Assembly (NCBI GenBank): GCA_947034885.2
Contig: OX344750.2
Span: forward strand, 9,954,553-10,018,552
Reading direction: 5' to 3'
DNA from: Thuidium tamariscinum
Lineage: Eukaryota; Streptophyta; Bryopsida; Hypnales; Thuidiaceae
DNA length: 64,000 bases
How positions within the stretch are numbered: position 1 is the stretch's first letter; each line of letters opens with the position of its first letter. Below, piece by piece: positions 35,219-51,600 of the stretch. The position numbers and the translations under genes were made by a program. Below the pieces are notes generated by a model. The model saw only the letters and a list, made by a program, of their open reading frames with translations. It was not told where the DNA came from and made no database searches.

Positions 35219-36330
35219 TACCATACAATGATATGAGGTGATTGGCTTAAATGGTCAATATTAACTATTGAGTGAATTGAGGAAAAAAAATTTATTAGAA
35301 GAACCAATCATTGTCTTTTATTTCCTCTCATTTCTTTACAAGTTGCATGAAGGCAAATTTTGAAAGACCTATGCTCATAAATAGGTGCCTATGTCCTAGA
35401 TCTTTGAAATTTAAATTTAAATTAAAAAATTATTGGAATAATATGAAACCACTTATGTTAAGTTCCACATCCATTATTTCTTTCTCTAGAAAATGAGCTA
35501 AAAATATTTTCTGCTTATAGAAATCTATGAAAATGGTGAACCAACCCTTAAATGGTCGCTTTCAAACACACTCTTGTATTGTTTCAAACACTGTATTTCA
35601 TTATTAGTGAAGTAGGTACACCATACACTCCATATTATCACGTATTGCTATGGGAGCACAATTAACCCCTAAGTGCCCAAATCTTTTCAATTGTGTTTTG
35701 ACTATGGAAAAAGTACATGGGCTTGTAGTCATCTCTAATGAAGCAAGTTGATTTTTTTTAAGAGTTTGTTTATCATTAAGTACACAAATTTTGAGTGCAA
35801 AATTGTATAGGAGTTGTGAGATTATAATGAAAGAAGAGTACATTTTTTATATTTAGTATGCTGCCTTTTTCCACAATGTTTCCCAAATTTGCATATAAAT
35901 TTTGGGGGGGATAGGAGGTGACATAAACAACTCCATAGAGTGTTAGCACACTAAAATGCACTTCTAAAAAACTTGATTTCATATGAAAAGCTATTAAACT
36001 CATTACACATTCCACCTTGCAATTCCTAAAATGCAATTATTTTTTATAAGTAGAAATTGCAAATAGCTCCAAATCAATAGTTGTATGTTAAAATTTTCAA
36101 TGGTGAATATCACGAAGACACTTTACACTTTCTATTGGAACCATTCTCGAAGCAAATGGATATGTATAATTTCTAAGATCTCAAATCAAGTGAAATTGCT
36201 AAACGCTAGGAAATGAAGTAAAATTGGCAAGCTTTACTCTTCACTTTTTGGTACATGTATGCCTTTGAAGACCTCTCAATAATCAAATATGTACTCTTTT
36301 CAGTAAAAAATGAAAGTTTTCAATAGTTGA
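35219..36330. other. AT-rich spacer, nothing recognised
   Basis: Several short frames occur on both strands, all low complexity and without domains. Confidence 0.5.
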
Positions 36331-36442
36331 CCCTTAAAACTGCCCGATTTTTTTTTTAACGGTCAAAGGAATTTAACTGCCCGCTCAGAAATGGGCCTGA
36401 AATTTCAGATCGACCATATATGGTCGACTGGGCAGTTAGGGG
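36331..36442. repeat. Small TIR palindromic element upstream of the phosphatase gene
   Basis: CCCTTAAAACTGCCCG and its mirrored TGGGCAGTTAGGGG bound 112 bp. Inside is a perfect 18-bp palindrome, TCGACCATATATGGTCGA, at 36410-36427. It ends 220 bp before the phosphatase ATG. The CCC..GGG ends recall the TTAA elements, but the flanks are TTGA and TTAT. Confidence 0.6.
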
Positions 36443-36662
36443 TTATGGACGTTCGGGACTTCAGTTTTCATCACTGCGGGGTTCAAGCTACCGGTAGCTC
36501 AGGCTTCAGGTTTTAGCATTCTCACCATCGAAGCCATTTCACTGTATATCACCGACGATCAATTCCAGGCTCCGAAGATCAACTCATTTAGCTCCGCCAG
36601 CAATCTGTCCGAAGACTTCTAGTCTTCTGAGATTGAACGCAGTTGAGAATTTGTAGCAAATT

Positions 36663-39205
36663 ATGAAGCAAGTGCGGGAGGGACTGTTCATCGGCTCCTT
36701 TGAAGATGCGGAGACAGTCAAGTCATCCGAAACTCCGCCAGTTTCACATGTATTGTCCCTCGTGGGCTCGTCCTCCTCCGCCAGTCCCTCAGATTCGAAC
36801 TGGTCTGCTGAAAGATTTGCAGGCGTTGCGAAGCTGCAAAGACTGGTTGTTCCGTTGCAAGACGTCGATTCGCAAAACCTCTTAGACAGTCTGCAGTATT
36901 GCTTGGATTTTATCGAGGAAGGGAGGAACCGTGGTGGCGTCCTTGTGCATTGCGTCGCTGGTGTCTCCCGCAGGTACTCTTGCGCTTCGTCCCTCGGATT
37001 CTGAGGATTCAAAGTTGGGATGAGTATAGGCAATGTGAAGAGCAATTGAACTTACGCAGTTAGTATGTGAATTCTAGTGCGTCAAACACTGTCGAAGGTG
37101 GGTTTTGTGTTCAAACAATTTAGATTAGAGTTGTTTGTGCTCAAACTTAAGAATTAGGGTTTGGGGTTTAGGGTTTACGGATGAAGTGAGTTCTTCTTTG
37201 TGGCTTTGTGTTTTGTGCTACAATTTGTAAATTTTTGGGTTTATTTAACGTGCAGCGCAGCTGTAGTGACTGCATACCTAATGCACAAGGAGCACCTGTC
37301 AGCTGCTGGTCCGCATCTCTCCTCTTCTGTCTTACATAGGTGAACTTTATGAATGCAACTTTATGTGATCTTTGGTGCAATTTTCTCGCGAACAATTTCA
37401 CTCTTCTTCAGGATTGAGATTTTTTTACTCTTAAAGGATCAAAGGGTCATGGCTTCAAACTGTCCAAGTGGATTGATCATGCTGTGGAGAATGTAAATTT
37501 AGATGGGGCCATATATTATGTAACCAGAAAGAAACAGTGAAGAACATTGCATGTGTATTAACAAAATTAGACTAAAGATGTCTTACTCAAACTAGTGAAG
37601 ATTACCGAAGACCTCTTGGCCCTTGAGGGTTTTCATTTCAGTACAATATTGTCTTTTTTAGTGTCTTAATCACGGTTTTCTGATTGATGATTGTAATTCT
37701 GCAGATGCATTAACATCATTGCGGAAAGCAAGTCCTGGTGTTTGCCCTAATTATGGATTTATGGAGCAGGTGATTTTAAGCACAAACTTGTAATGGAAAA
37801 AATTGCAATTTGCTTTTCTGGGAGACTTCGTTTCTTTCTCGCCTGTTGGTAAGAGCCTCCTTCCTCACAATGGGAAGCTAATTGATGCATGATGATTTTG
37901 AGGTTTATCATTTATGTTCTTGGTCTTGGATGGCATTACTGCAGTTGGCAATTTACGAGAATATGGGAAACAAGGTTGATCGAGACAGCCCTTTCTATAA
38001 GAAGTTCAAAGTTGGAGTTTTGGGTAAGGTTCATCAGTACTGTTACCTTATTTGTTTTCTCGCTTTCTTGGCTGTCAGGGACTAAATACATCATATTTCC
38101 CTTTCTGCGACAGGTGTAGTTTTGTCATTGGTAGTTGTTAATGCATCTTTATTTGGATTTGTTTCCACTTAATTATTTGTTGTATTTGCCCACACATTGG
38201 CAATGTCATGTGCATTCAACCATATTGGTCTTTCATTGTTTATTCGTTTTCTCATTCTCAAAGGCTTTTCCATACAATGGTGATCAGTTGTAGGTGAATG
38301 GTAAATTTAGAGCTAAGGTGATAAGTAGTCTCTTTTTGCGATTCACAAGGAAGGAGAGGAGCCACTAATTCGTCTGATTGCGAATTAGGTTTCCGGCCTG
38401 TATTTGCTCCAGGACGCAAGTTGACATATGAGACCTGAAAAACTCTGAGTTGATCTGCCATAACGACTGTTCGTGTATGTCTGCAGGGGATTCTTTTGCG
38501 AAAGGAGAAATGATGGAGAGCTCTAGTTATGCCTCAGATCCTGGTTCTTCCAGCAACAGACCACCACCCTTTCCCAATGTTCTCGAGAGTACGGAACGTT
38601 CCACGGTATACCGCTGCAAGAAGTGTCGGAGAGTGGTTGCACGGGACGAAAATGTGATGGGGCATGATGTTGGGGGTGGGGAGGCTGCTTTCAAGTGGCA
38701 AAAGAGGGGAGGTAAACGGGAAATGACTGACGAACGACCAGTGTGCACGTCAATATTTGTTGAACCCATGCAATGGATGACAACAGGTTCGCTCTTTTTA
38801 CCTTTGCGACGTTTCTTAGGGTACTACAAATAACAGCATATCGGTTCTCCTGGTGGTAGTCTACGGAGCATATCGTTGAGCGTTTTATTACTGCCTACAT
38901 GGAATGTGCAATTGTAAATGTCATTAGAAAGGGTTGAGTGCACATATTACCAGCCTTTCTTCGTAGTTTTAAGAATTGTATGCAGTTTTAGGTGATCGAC
39001 TCTGCCTCGATTCTGGAAAATCAATTAAATTATTCCATTTTTCAATGCAGTGGAGGAGGGAGTTGTGGAGGGAAAATTGCAATGCGTGAAGTGCGAGGCA
39101 AGATTGGGCAACTTCAATTGGTCTGGAATGCAATGTAGTTGTGGGGCTTGGGTGACCCCTGCTTTTCAGCTTCACAAGAGTCGAATGGACGCCGTACAAT
39201 TTTGA
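36663..39205 (+). CDS. DUSP12: DUSP12/YVH1-type dual-specificity phosphatase with zinc domain, 6 exons, 320 aa
   Basis: Exons: 36663-36973, 37256-37308, 37705-37769, 37945-38023, 38487-38786, 39051-39205. All introns are GT-AG with matching phases; the sum is 963 bp. The phosphatase domain (1 to about 165) has the loop HCVAGVSRS with nucleophile C97 and R103 (C-x5-R), and candidate general acids D67 or D69. The zinc domain has CKKC (213-216), H229, C256 in VCTSIFVEP, CVKC (281-284) and CSCG (298-301), ending in WVTPAFQLHKSRMD. This is the DUSP12/YVH1 layout and length (yeast 364, human 340 aa). In yeast Yvh1 the zinc domain helps release Mrt4 in 60S ribosome maturation; that role is inferred here. 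The ATG at 36663 is the first of the frame and gives the usual domain start. The donor of exon 2 (G-gtccgc) is weak but the phase demands it. Intron 1 carries telomere-like TTTAGGG repeats. Confidence 0.92.
37148..37178 (+). repeat. Telomere-like TTTAGGG repeats in the phosphatase intron 1
   Basis: The intron holds TTAGGGTTTGGGGTTTAGGG, about three imperfect copies of the plant telomere unit. Such interstitial telo-boxes are common near promoters of ribosome-related plant genes, which fits a YVH1 role. Confidence 0.65.
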
Positions 39206-41210
39206 ACTGGAGTGGTCCAAGTGCTTCATTGGTTAGATTGAGCATTGCCACAGGATATACTTTTATGTCGGCGATTGAGCTCTGCTCTTAAAACGCCCTC
39301 TACAATGAAAATTTATCACAAACCACCCGTATGGACCGTCTTCAACACCGCTGCCTATTGCCATATTCATCTTGTCGTGAATTTCCCGTCTGCTATCCCG
39401 CTTTTCTGTTTTGATGCATTGTATCGCATTTACAGGAGCTACTGATATCGGCTTGACTCTTGGCAAAATAGGAAGGTGGCATATTTCTCCAAGCTTTTGC
39501 TAAACCTTCACTTGTTTTCATCTTCTGCGGTAGTCGAAGTCCATCGCTTGGCAGTTGCTGCAGCCCAAGATGAAGTGACCGTTAAAACTCACATTGCTGC
39601 TGTAAATAAAGTTCTGCAGGAGCAATTACGAAGACGTGGACACCCTCAGCCGGAGAAGCCGCTCTCTACTTCGTCTCGCACGAGTAAAGTCCACACAGTC
39701 CGTTTTACAAACCTTCGAAGCAGAGTACACTACATCCTCGTCGATGGAACTAACACATTGGTGCTGGAAGTCCATCGCATCAAAGACTCAGCTCTGTGTG
39801 TAATCAACTAATCAAGTCTAATCATTAGCCTAATTGAAAGCCTCCGTTCAACGAAAAGCTCCTCCGGGTTCCGCTAACTTACAGAACCCGCAAGACCAGC
39901 GTTGTTTTTTTCTGGCGACAACTGCTACAGTGAAGCCCTGCGTGGACTTCTACCAGAGGTGAATTTTGGGAGGGAGCGAGGTGCAGTGGCTTAGAAGACT
40001 GACAATCATGCATGTTGTCGCCAGAAAAAAAAACGCTGCGCAAGACGAGAGTTTCAGTTGGTGATCCTGGTTCCCATCCTCGAGATGCGAATCCGTAAAG
40101 TGCGGACTCTCGCTGACACAAAACTGTGAATTCTAATAAGTTACAGTAGCTCGACGGTCCAGCTTGGCTGAGCCCAACCTTTGTGCCACGTTGTTGGTCC
40201 GGGTTGACACTCTCTCTGCTTCCAACAAGTGTCCTCCACGTTGCACTTTCGCAGTGGTGGAGCAGAAGTATTTTACCAGGCCAAGTTCACTTAACTTAAT
40301 TGGTGGCGGTTTTCTCGTGTAACAGAAGGTCCAGAGGCGTTCAAGTTGATGACGTACAATTACAGTCCTTCGCTGGGATGGAGGGTGCGAGGTGAAGCAG
40401 GCATGGGCTTGACACCTTCACGTGTGGTGGATAGTTCTCGTGGGCCCCGCAGGTTCACACATCAGAATTTTTTTGTCACAAGATTCTGTAACTTGTACTG
40501 TGCACCCTGATCTATCTAATATCACAGCCCTGGTGCTCAATATGGACGTGACTTTATGGAGTTCTGCAACATTGTGGCAATTCCTGTTTCCAAGTGACCT
40601 TCATATTTGGAAAAGGCAGCTTGCATTAATCTAAGTTTAGTGGAAGTTTATTGATGTGTCATGGTAAAACCAGCTCTCATTGAGTACCAATCAGAAACTT
40701 TGTTTGATTTCACCTTATGTGGCCATGTAAGGTGTAATGGTTCCATTGAAGAATTGGAGATAGTTCTGTGCTGCAAGTGAAAGTGATGTAGAAGAATGAG
40801 ATGCCTGAAAAGTTTAAACGGATTTTAGCCGTCTTCAAAATCTCACAAACTTCTTAGCATCACATTATCTGGAAACTTTTTGGAGTTTCCATCTAGGCTC
40901 CTGCATTTCCTACATTTCCGTGAGAAATTGTGATATTAGAGAAGGTGATGGTAGAGAAGTCGTGTCCCACGTGTGAATGGCATCCCACCGGGCCCCACAT
41001 TCCTCCCTCTCTTATACAGATTCTTCACTCATCACTTGTCTGTAGAGAGCAAGTGCGTGGGACCGTCACCCCTCGCACCTGCAGTAGAGATCTCGGTCGT
41101 CGTGGCGCACAATTTGACCGGAAGAAGACGAAGAAGGGCTGGTGTCCAGGTTTTGGCATTTGGGTTTCATTTGCAACAACTGAGTTGTGTTGTTTCTTTG
41201 GCCACCCACA
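39206..41210. other. Intergenic region between phosphatase and amylase genes
   Basis: Composition is gene-like but no gene could be established. A plus frame at 39476-39811 (111 codons) has no domain and contains a repeated GAAGTCCATCGC phrase. The right end is the amylase promoter and leader, with a weak TATA-like CTTATACAG near 41013. The inverted repeat at 39898-40037 is listed separately. Confidence 0.5.
39898..40037. repeat. Inverted repeat, 24-bp arms
   Basis: Left arm 39898-39922 (AGCGTTGTTTTTTTCTGGCG then ACAAC) pairs with right arm 40014-40037 (GTTGTCGCCAGAAAAAAAAA then CGCT), with a loop of about 90 bases. Weaker pairing continues outside the arms. It could be a short MITE or a hairpin RNA source. 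Confidence 0.6.
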
Positions 41211-46443
<5,233 letters not shown>

Positions 46444-47376
46444 CCTATCAAACCCAAATTCGCTCTTTCAAGTTACAGATGGTATAATATCAATTTGAGT
46501 TATAAAGTGTCTATAGGTGTTGTATTTTTGAAACACCTTGCATTATTCTTCAGCTGATCAGTAGTAACACTTCGTATTAGGTACTGTAAACTCTCTAGTA
46601 TCAGATGAAAGTCTTTCTCTGATAAGCCCGTCGACTTGGTTACTGAGGCTTGTCTTCTACATTGGAACCTTCGTGGGTCAATGTTTGGGTAACCAGAACG
46701 CATTATTCATACAACTTTGCAACTTCACAATCCTGCAATTCAAATGTTGAACATTTCAATAAAAACAACGTGGCTATTCTAAATTCTGTTGTACTTGTGT
46801 CAAGAGTTGTGTACTTGCCACTTCAAGGCTGGAGCTAAACAGAACCACGGAACTTCTGGATAATGTGCAGAGATATCGCACTCATCTATTACAAGAGGGT
46901 GTCCAGTACCCACCAAGAAGTTTACGTTCAAATTTTTGAACTCAAAGTGCCACTGAAAATGAAGTGTAACTTTGATAAATTATACTCCGCATCTCCCAAT
47001 TCACACCTCCAAACTTCATGAAATTTCCAACTTGCATGTTGAAGAAATAAGTTAGCTACATTCTACAAATCATCTAGATGCTAATTTAATCCATTCGTCT
47101 AGGAAAAAAACAAATTGCATTGATTGCTCTTCAAATTGTGTTTGCAACTTTTACACTATGAAGGCAATATCAATGCTTCTTGCACCAATACATTTTAGAT
47201 TTTTGTCAATTAGAGATTTGTATATGAAGTTTCATCAACTTCTCCATGCATAATATGTTTGGGCCAAGAAATGTGGTAGCTTATGGATATATTGTACATG
47301 TGTTTTGGTAAGAGTAGGTATACTATAAGAGATAGAAATATATTGTGTGAGATTGTAGGTGTTCTTGATTGTATAG
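46444..47376. other. Amylase 3' flank and AT-rich spacer
   Basis: The first 320 bases are the probable 3' UTR up to AATAAA at 46758. Beyond it I see no gene. Confidence 0.55.
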
Positions 47377-48034
47377 TGGGGTCCCAATCAAAATGGCATT
47401 TTCGAAATCGCAATGAAGGAAATTTTAGTGCATCCAACTTTGAGAGCATCCTAAGAGCTCAAAAACTGATATTTTATCACAAAATTTTTACCAGAGCATC
47501 ACCTTTATGTCAATAACATGTGCATTAAATTTCAAGTTCAAAATATTCATCATAAAAAAGTTATTCAAAATCTACCAACATGGGTAGTAGTGAGAAACAT
47601 TTCTCTACTTTCAACTTTGACACCTTCCCAAGGATTGAGTTTTTTTTTCTTTCCATGAAATTTTGTCAAGAAACAATCTCTATGTTTTAAATATTTATAA
47701 AAAATTTCAAGGTAAAAAAATAAATCTAGAAAAAGATATTTGAAATCCCCCAACAAGTATAATTTTGAGAAAATTTTCACAATTGCCAACTTTGATACCC
47801 TCCCAAGGACTGAAAAATTGGTTTCTTACCATTAATTTATTTTTTTGTGAAGTCATCTTTATGTTGATAACATGGGTTCCAAATTTTGAGCTCAAATGAA
47901 TTACCAAAAAAAAGATATACAAAATCTCCCAACATGTATAGTTGTAAGGAGGAGTTTTTGAGCCCTTAGTATTGTGTTATTTTGTGGAGCAAAGTTCGAC
48001 ACGGATGTAAAAACTCAACCTCACAACTACAAAT
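47377..48034. mobile_element. Truncated foldback element (one arm)
   Basis: Starts with GGGGTCCCAATCAAAATGGC, the same end as the foldback at 33933-35218, and carries one arm with its repeat units plus the central AGCCCTTAGTATTGTGTTAT loop. The second arm is missing: at about 48035 the sequence changes into the end of a 0.73-kb element. Confidence 0.7.
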
Positions 48035-48113
48035 GTTTTAAAGTATTCCAAGAAAAATCATGAGTACTCTTGCAAATTGAAACAAATAGCACAAGTATTT
48101 CTTGCAATCACCC
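48035..48113. mobile_element. Terminal fragment of a 0.73-kb TIR element
   Basis: The last 79 bases match the right end of the family, finishing AAGTATTTCTTGCAATCACC then C. It is joined directly to the truncated foldback, so deletion or recombination fused the two. Confidence 0.7.
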
Positions 48114-48368
48114 AATAGTAAATACTAAAATTTATTAAAAATAAAAAAATTTCATTCAAATTTTAAGATGAAATCTATTTTTACGAATACAATTAGATTT
48201 TCTAATGCTTCTTCAAAATTCTAAGCGTTTTTCATCCACAAGCTTGTGCTCACATACTCACAGAATAACACCACGGTATTATAAACACCTTCAAATGGTT
48301 GTAGGTACATACCTACAACTAGGTTCAAGGCTTTTAAGCTCATGCCTCTAGATTTATATGCTTGCATC

Positions 48369-48666
48369 CATTAGGAGAGATTTGAGGGCTCTAGAAGCCC
48401 ACGAGTTCCCACAGCCCGAAATCCTGTAATCTGTCGCGGGAACACAGTTCAGCAGGGAATCCTACGTGGTTGAGCGACTGCCACATCATTAACTTCTTCT
48501 TTTTTGAAAAAAAAAATCTTTTTTGGACTTTTTTTCATATTTCAGGACCCCAATTTTATTTTATTTTATTTAAAAATTCTGGCCCGACAGTGGCCAACCG
48601 TTCCCCAGACCAGTTTCGAGAACAATCATGAAACGGCCCATTGGAGCCCTCAAATCCCTCCTAATG
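48369..48666. mobile_element. MITE-like TIR element, 298 bp
   Basis: Left CATTAGGAGAGATTTGAGGG and right CCCTCAAATCCCTCCTAATG are inverted repeats of about 23 bases. The interior has a GC-rich half and a poly-A/poly-T half. The target duplication is not resolved; a TTA/TAA boundary could suggest PIF/Harbinger. Confidence 0.65.
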
Positions 48667-49518
48667 ATTTGGTAATAATTACATTGTATAGGGGACTAAG
48701 ATTAGCGGTGATTAGTTGTTGAAGATTAGAATTTATGAACTTGTATTAATTTTGCATGGTTGTAGGTGGATGTCAAAGATTCATTGCCTACTTTGTTAAT
48801 CAACAATGGATTTTCTCAAATAGAGATGAATGGTTTTCAAAAATTTACATAGTTGGATACATGTAAAGGAAGGTAGAATAGCCCTATTGCACTTAGAAGA
48901 CCCAAAGTGGTCACCTTGGGAATAATCCCATCATGTTTTTTTTCAATATGTGAGATTTGGGTCATAGTCAATGTCTTATGTGACAACAATGGAGTGATTT
49001 GTGACCATTAAAAACTTCTAACTTTTTAGTGTAAATTCATAGTGAAGATTGACTACTTCCATTTTCTATGTTTGAAAATATTGTGACTACTTTAGGTAGT
49101 AAATGACTATAATAAATTTAGATTTTGGATAGTTTAGAGATTGTTTTGGGCTATGATGCAATGAACACTTCAAAAATTCATAGGAAATTTATACCTTGTT
49201 GAAAAAATATATCTTCAACTGCTCTTGTTATTTCTTATGCTTATATAAAAAAATTGAAAATTTCTAGCAATAACATGACATCAAACTCTTTATTTTGACT
49301 ACAACGAGTTGTTGTACTTTAATTCTTGATAACAATCTTATTAATCTTTGGCTAAGCAATATGTCTAATGGGTGGCAATCATTGGGCATTTATTTTTCCT
49401 CCCAACATATTGAAATGAACTTATACATAACTAAAATAATTCTATCTAAAGTAGTCACTTATTTGAACCATTCCTTCAAAATTATTATGGCTTGAAATAT
49501 GTGAAGTCCTTCTATTTA
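48667..49518. other. AT-rich spacer, nothing recognised
   Basis: No gene, RNA gene or bounded element seen. Confidence 0.5.
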
Positions 49519-49521
49519 TAA

Positions 49522-49674
49522 CACTATAAGAAAATAGAGGTATAAATGACTTGTTCACAATGACTGCATTGACCATAATGACTGCAAAATAGTTATTTTG
49601 TAATCATTTTGCAATCATTGTTGTCAGTGCAATCATTAGTGACAAGTCATTTATACCCCTATTTTCTTATAGTG
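49522..49674. mobile_element. CACTA-type MITE, 153 bp
   Basis: Ends CACTATAAGAAAATAG...CTATTTTCTTATAGTG are inverted and continue into GGTATAAATGACTTGT on both sides. A 3-bp duplication TAA lies at 49519-49521 and 49675-49677. CACTA ends plus a 3-bp duplication define the CACTA (En/Spm) superfamily. Confidence 0.9.
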
Positions 49675-49958
49675 TAAAACTTCTATAGATTTTTGATACA
49701 TCTATTTTTTATTAGATTGAAAATACATAGTTTATTTATATGGAGTTTGTGCAAAATTTATAGTAGGAAAACCTAAAATCCTTCAAGATTAGACTCTTGA
49801 CAAAATTCAACAAATATTTAAAATAATTTTGACCATACAAAGTACAAACATGCTCAAATGCTTATGGTATTCTAGAAATTGTGGATGCTTGCTGTTATCC
49901 CATCTTCAAAAACATACTAGTTTGTTTTAGAAATTGTTAAGAAATATCCATACCTTAA

Positions 49959-50846
49959 CCCTTCAAGGCCCAAGGCCATTTTTCTGTCAAAAACCACTCA
50001 AAATTGCCATTTTTGTTGTATTCATCCAAAAAAAAAAGTGTTTTCATAGAATCTAACTATAGGATCTTGTACTTTATTTTTCTGAGATCATGTGGTAAAA
50101 TTTCATGAAGTTTGACTGTATACATTGAAAGATATAAGCATTCAAAGTTAGAAAACATAGTTTTCTTAAACATTGTCTTGCAATTTTAGATGACTTTGAT
50201 TTCCATTTGTTGAATTTTTTTGCACTATAGACTTTGAATTAAAAATTTGATGTGTTTAAAAATTGAGTTGAAAGTCTAGAATTTTTTTTAAATGCTTGAT
50301 TTTCATTCTTTGAAATATTATTAAGTAAAAGTAGGTCCAAGATTGAAAGAAAAATTAAATTGTTAATAGCTTTAAGATGGAATTGAAATACAATAATCCC
50401 AATGGTGAGATTGATCTAGAAAGAAAATTTAGCCTTGTCAAGAATTTTTTTTTGAAAAAATGTGAAAATTGCATTAAAAAATGAATCCTACAAGTTATTT
50501 TTCTAAGAACATGCTCAAATTGCCTAAAAAACAAGATTGTTCATAACTTTCACACAACTAATCCAAATAGAATGAATCAAAGCTTCACACATAGAAAAAA
50601 TATAATCTATAAGATTAAAAAATTTTAATTTCAAGTTATTTTGGATTTATTTTTCTGCCTACCAAGTTAAAATTTGGTATAACTTTTGTTCCCGGGCACC
50701 TATTGAAATAAAAATTATACTCCCACAAAGCTTATCAGTTTTTGTATCTTATAATAAAGTTTCAAAAAGTTTCATTAAAAATTGAGGTCATCGAAACTTG
50801 CTCGAACTCCAAATTGTCCCTTAAGGAGACAATGGGCTTTTGGGGG
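49959..50846. mobile_element. TTAA-flanked element 2 (piggyBac-like), 888 bp
   Basis: TTAA at 49955-49958 and 50847-50850 flank CCCTTCAAGGCCCAAGG on the left and TGGGCTTTTGGGGG on the right. The ends are weaker inverted repeats than in the other TTAA elements. The interior shares with 2307-3236 and 60070-60807 the order CATAACTTT, CCAAATAGAATGAATC-like and AAGCTT. No transposase frame. Confidence 0.65.
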
Positions 50847-50850
50847 TTAA

Positions 50851-51600
50851 AATACATTGTTTGTTTGTTTTGTTTGTGATGTTTAGATCTCTCGTACTTT
50901 ACTTCCTTTGGTTGTGTCCTTGACACCATCAAAAAATCCTAGACATAGAAGGATCCACGGGTTTTATTTCATGACATTTAGACTCACAATGTGCAATGTG
51001 GAAATTATAGACTATTTTTGAACTCTTTTCAATTTAAAAGATTTAGAAAGTTATTTTTACTACTATTTTATTTGTAGCAACAATACAGGGCATACTAGTT
51101 CATCTATAGTTAGTCTATTTTTTTCTTTTCTTTTGTTTCTCATGTCAAGATCTCTTGGTCCATGCATCCTTTTGTTGCATTTTTAGTACCTTTTGAAAGC
51201 CTTCAACAAGGAAGGGTGCACAAGCTTGTTTTGTGGCATTCTGATTCATAGTCATAGTAAGAAAGAATTTGAATTTTAAAGTTTTTATGAGTGAAAAAAA
51301 ATTAAAAAATTACTTTTACTTTTATTTTTGTGTGCCAAGTGGATAGGATACATTAGTGTTATATAAATACACTTTGCATAGTTGTTCACAATAGTTTACG
51401 TTAGTTATAAAGATAATTAGAGGTAAGATTAGAATCATTTAGACTAATTATAAATGAAGAAAACTATTTATATTCTTTCTCCTTGGTATATTACTTAGTT
51501 TCAAACCTCTTTTAAATATATTCACTGTCTTCTTGTATATTTTGTTTGAGTAACCATATATGGTTTTGTTTCATTTTTTTTGTTTTGAACAGATTTTACC
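50851..51600. other. AT-rich spacer, nothing recognised
   Basis: No gene or bounded element was found. Confidence 0.5.

Noticed and set aside
36584..37045. Minus-strand 153-codon frame
   Set aside because: Antisense to phosphatase exon 1, which has a clear domain.
37148..37178. Telomere-like run considered as a chromosome end or fusion scar
   Set aside because: Only about three imperfect units inside an intron; intronic telo-box is simpler.
39476..39811. Plus-strand 111-codon frame after the phosphatase gene
   Set aside because: No domain, no promoter seen, and a small internal repeat explains part of it.
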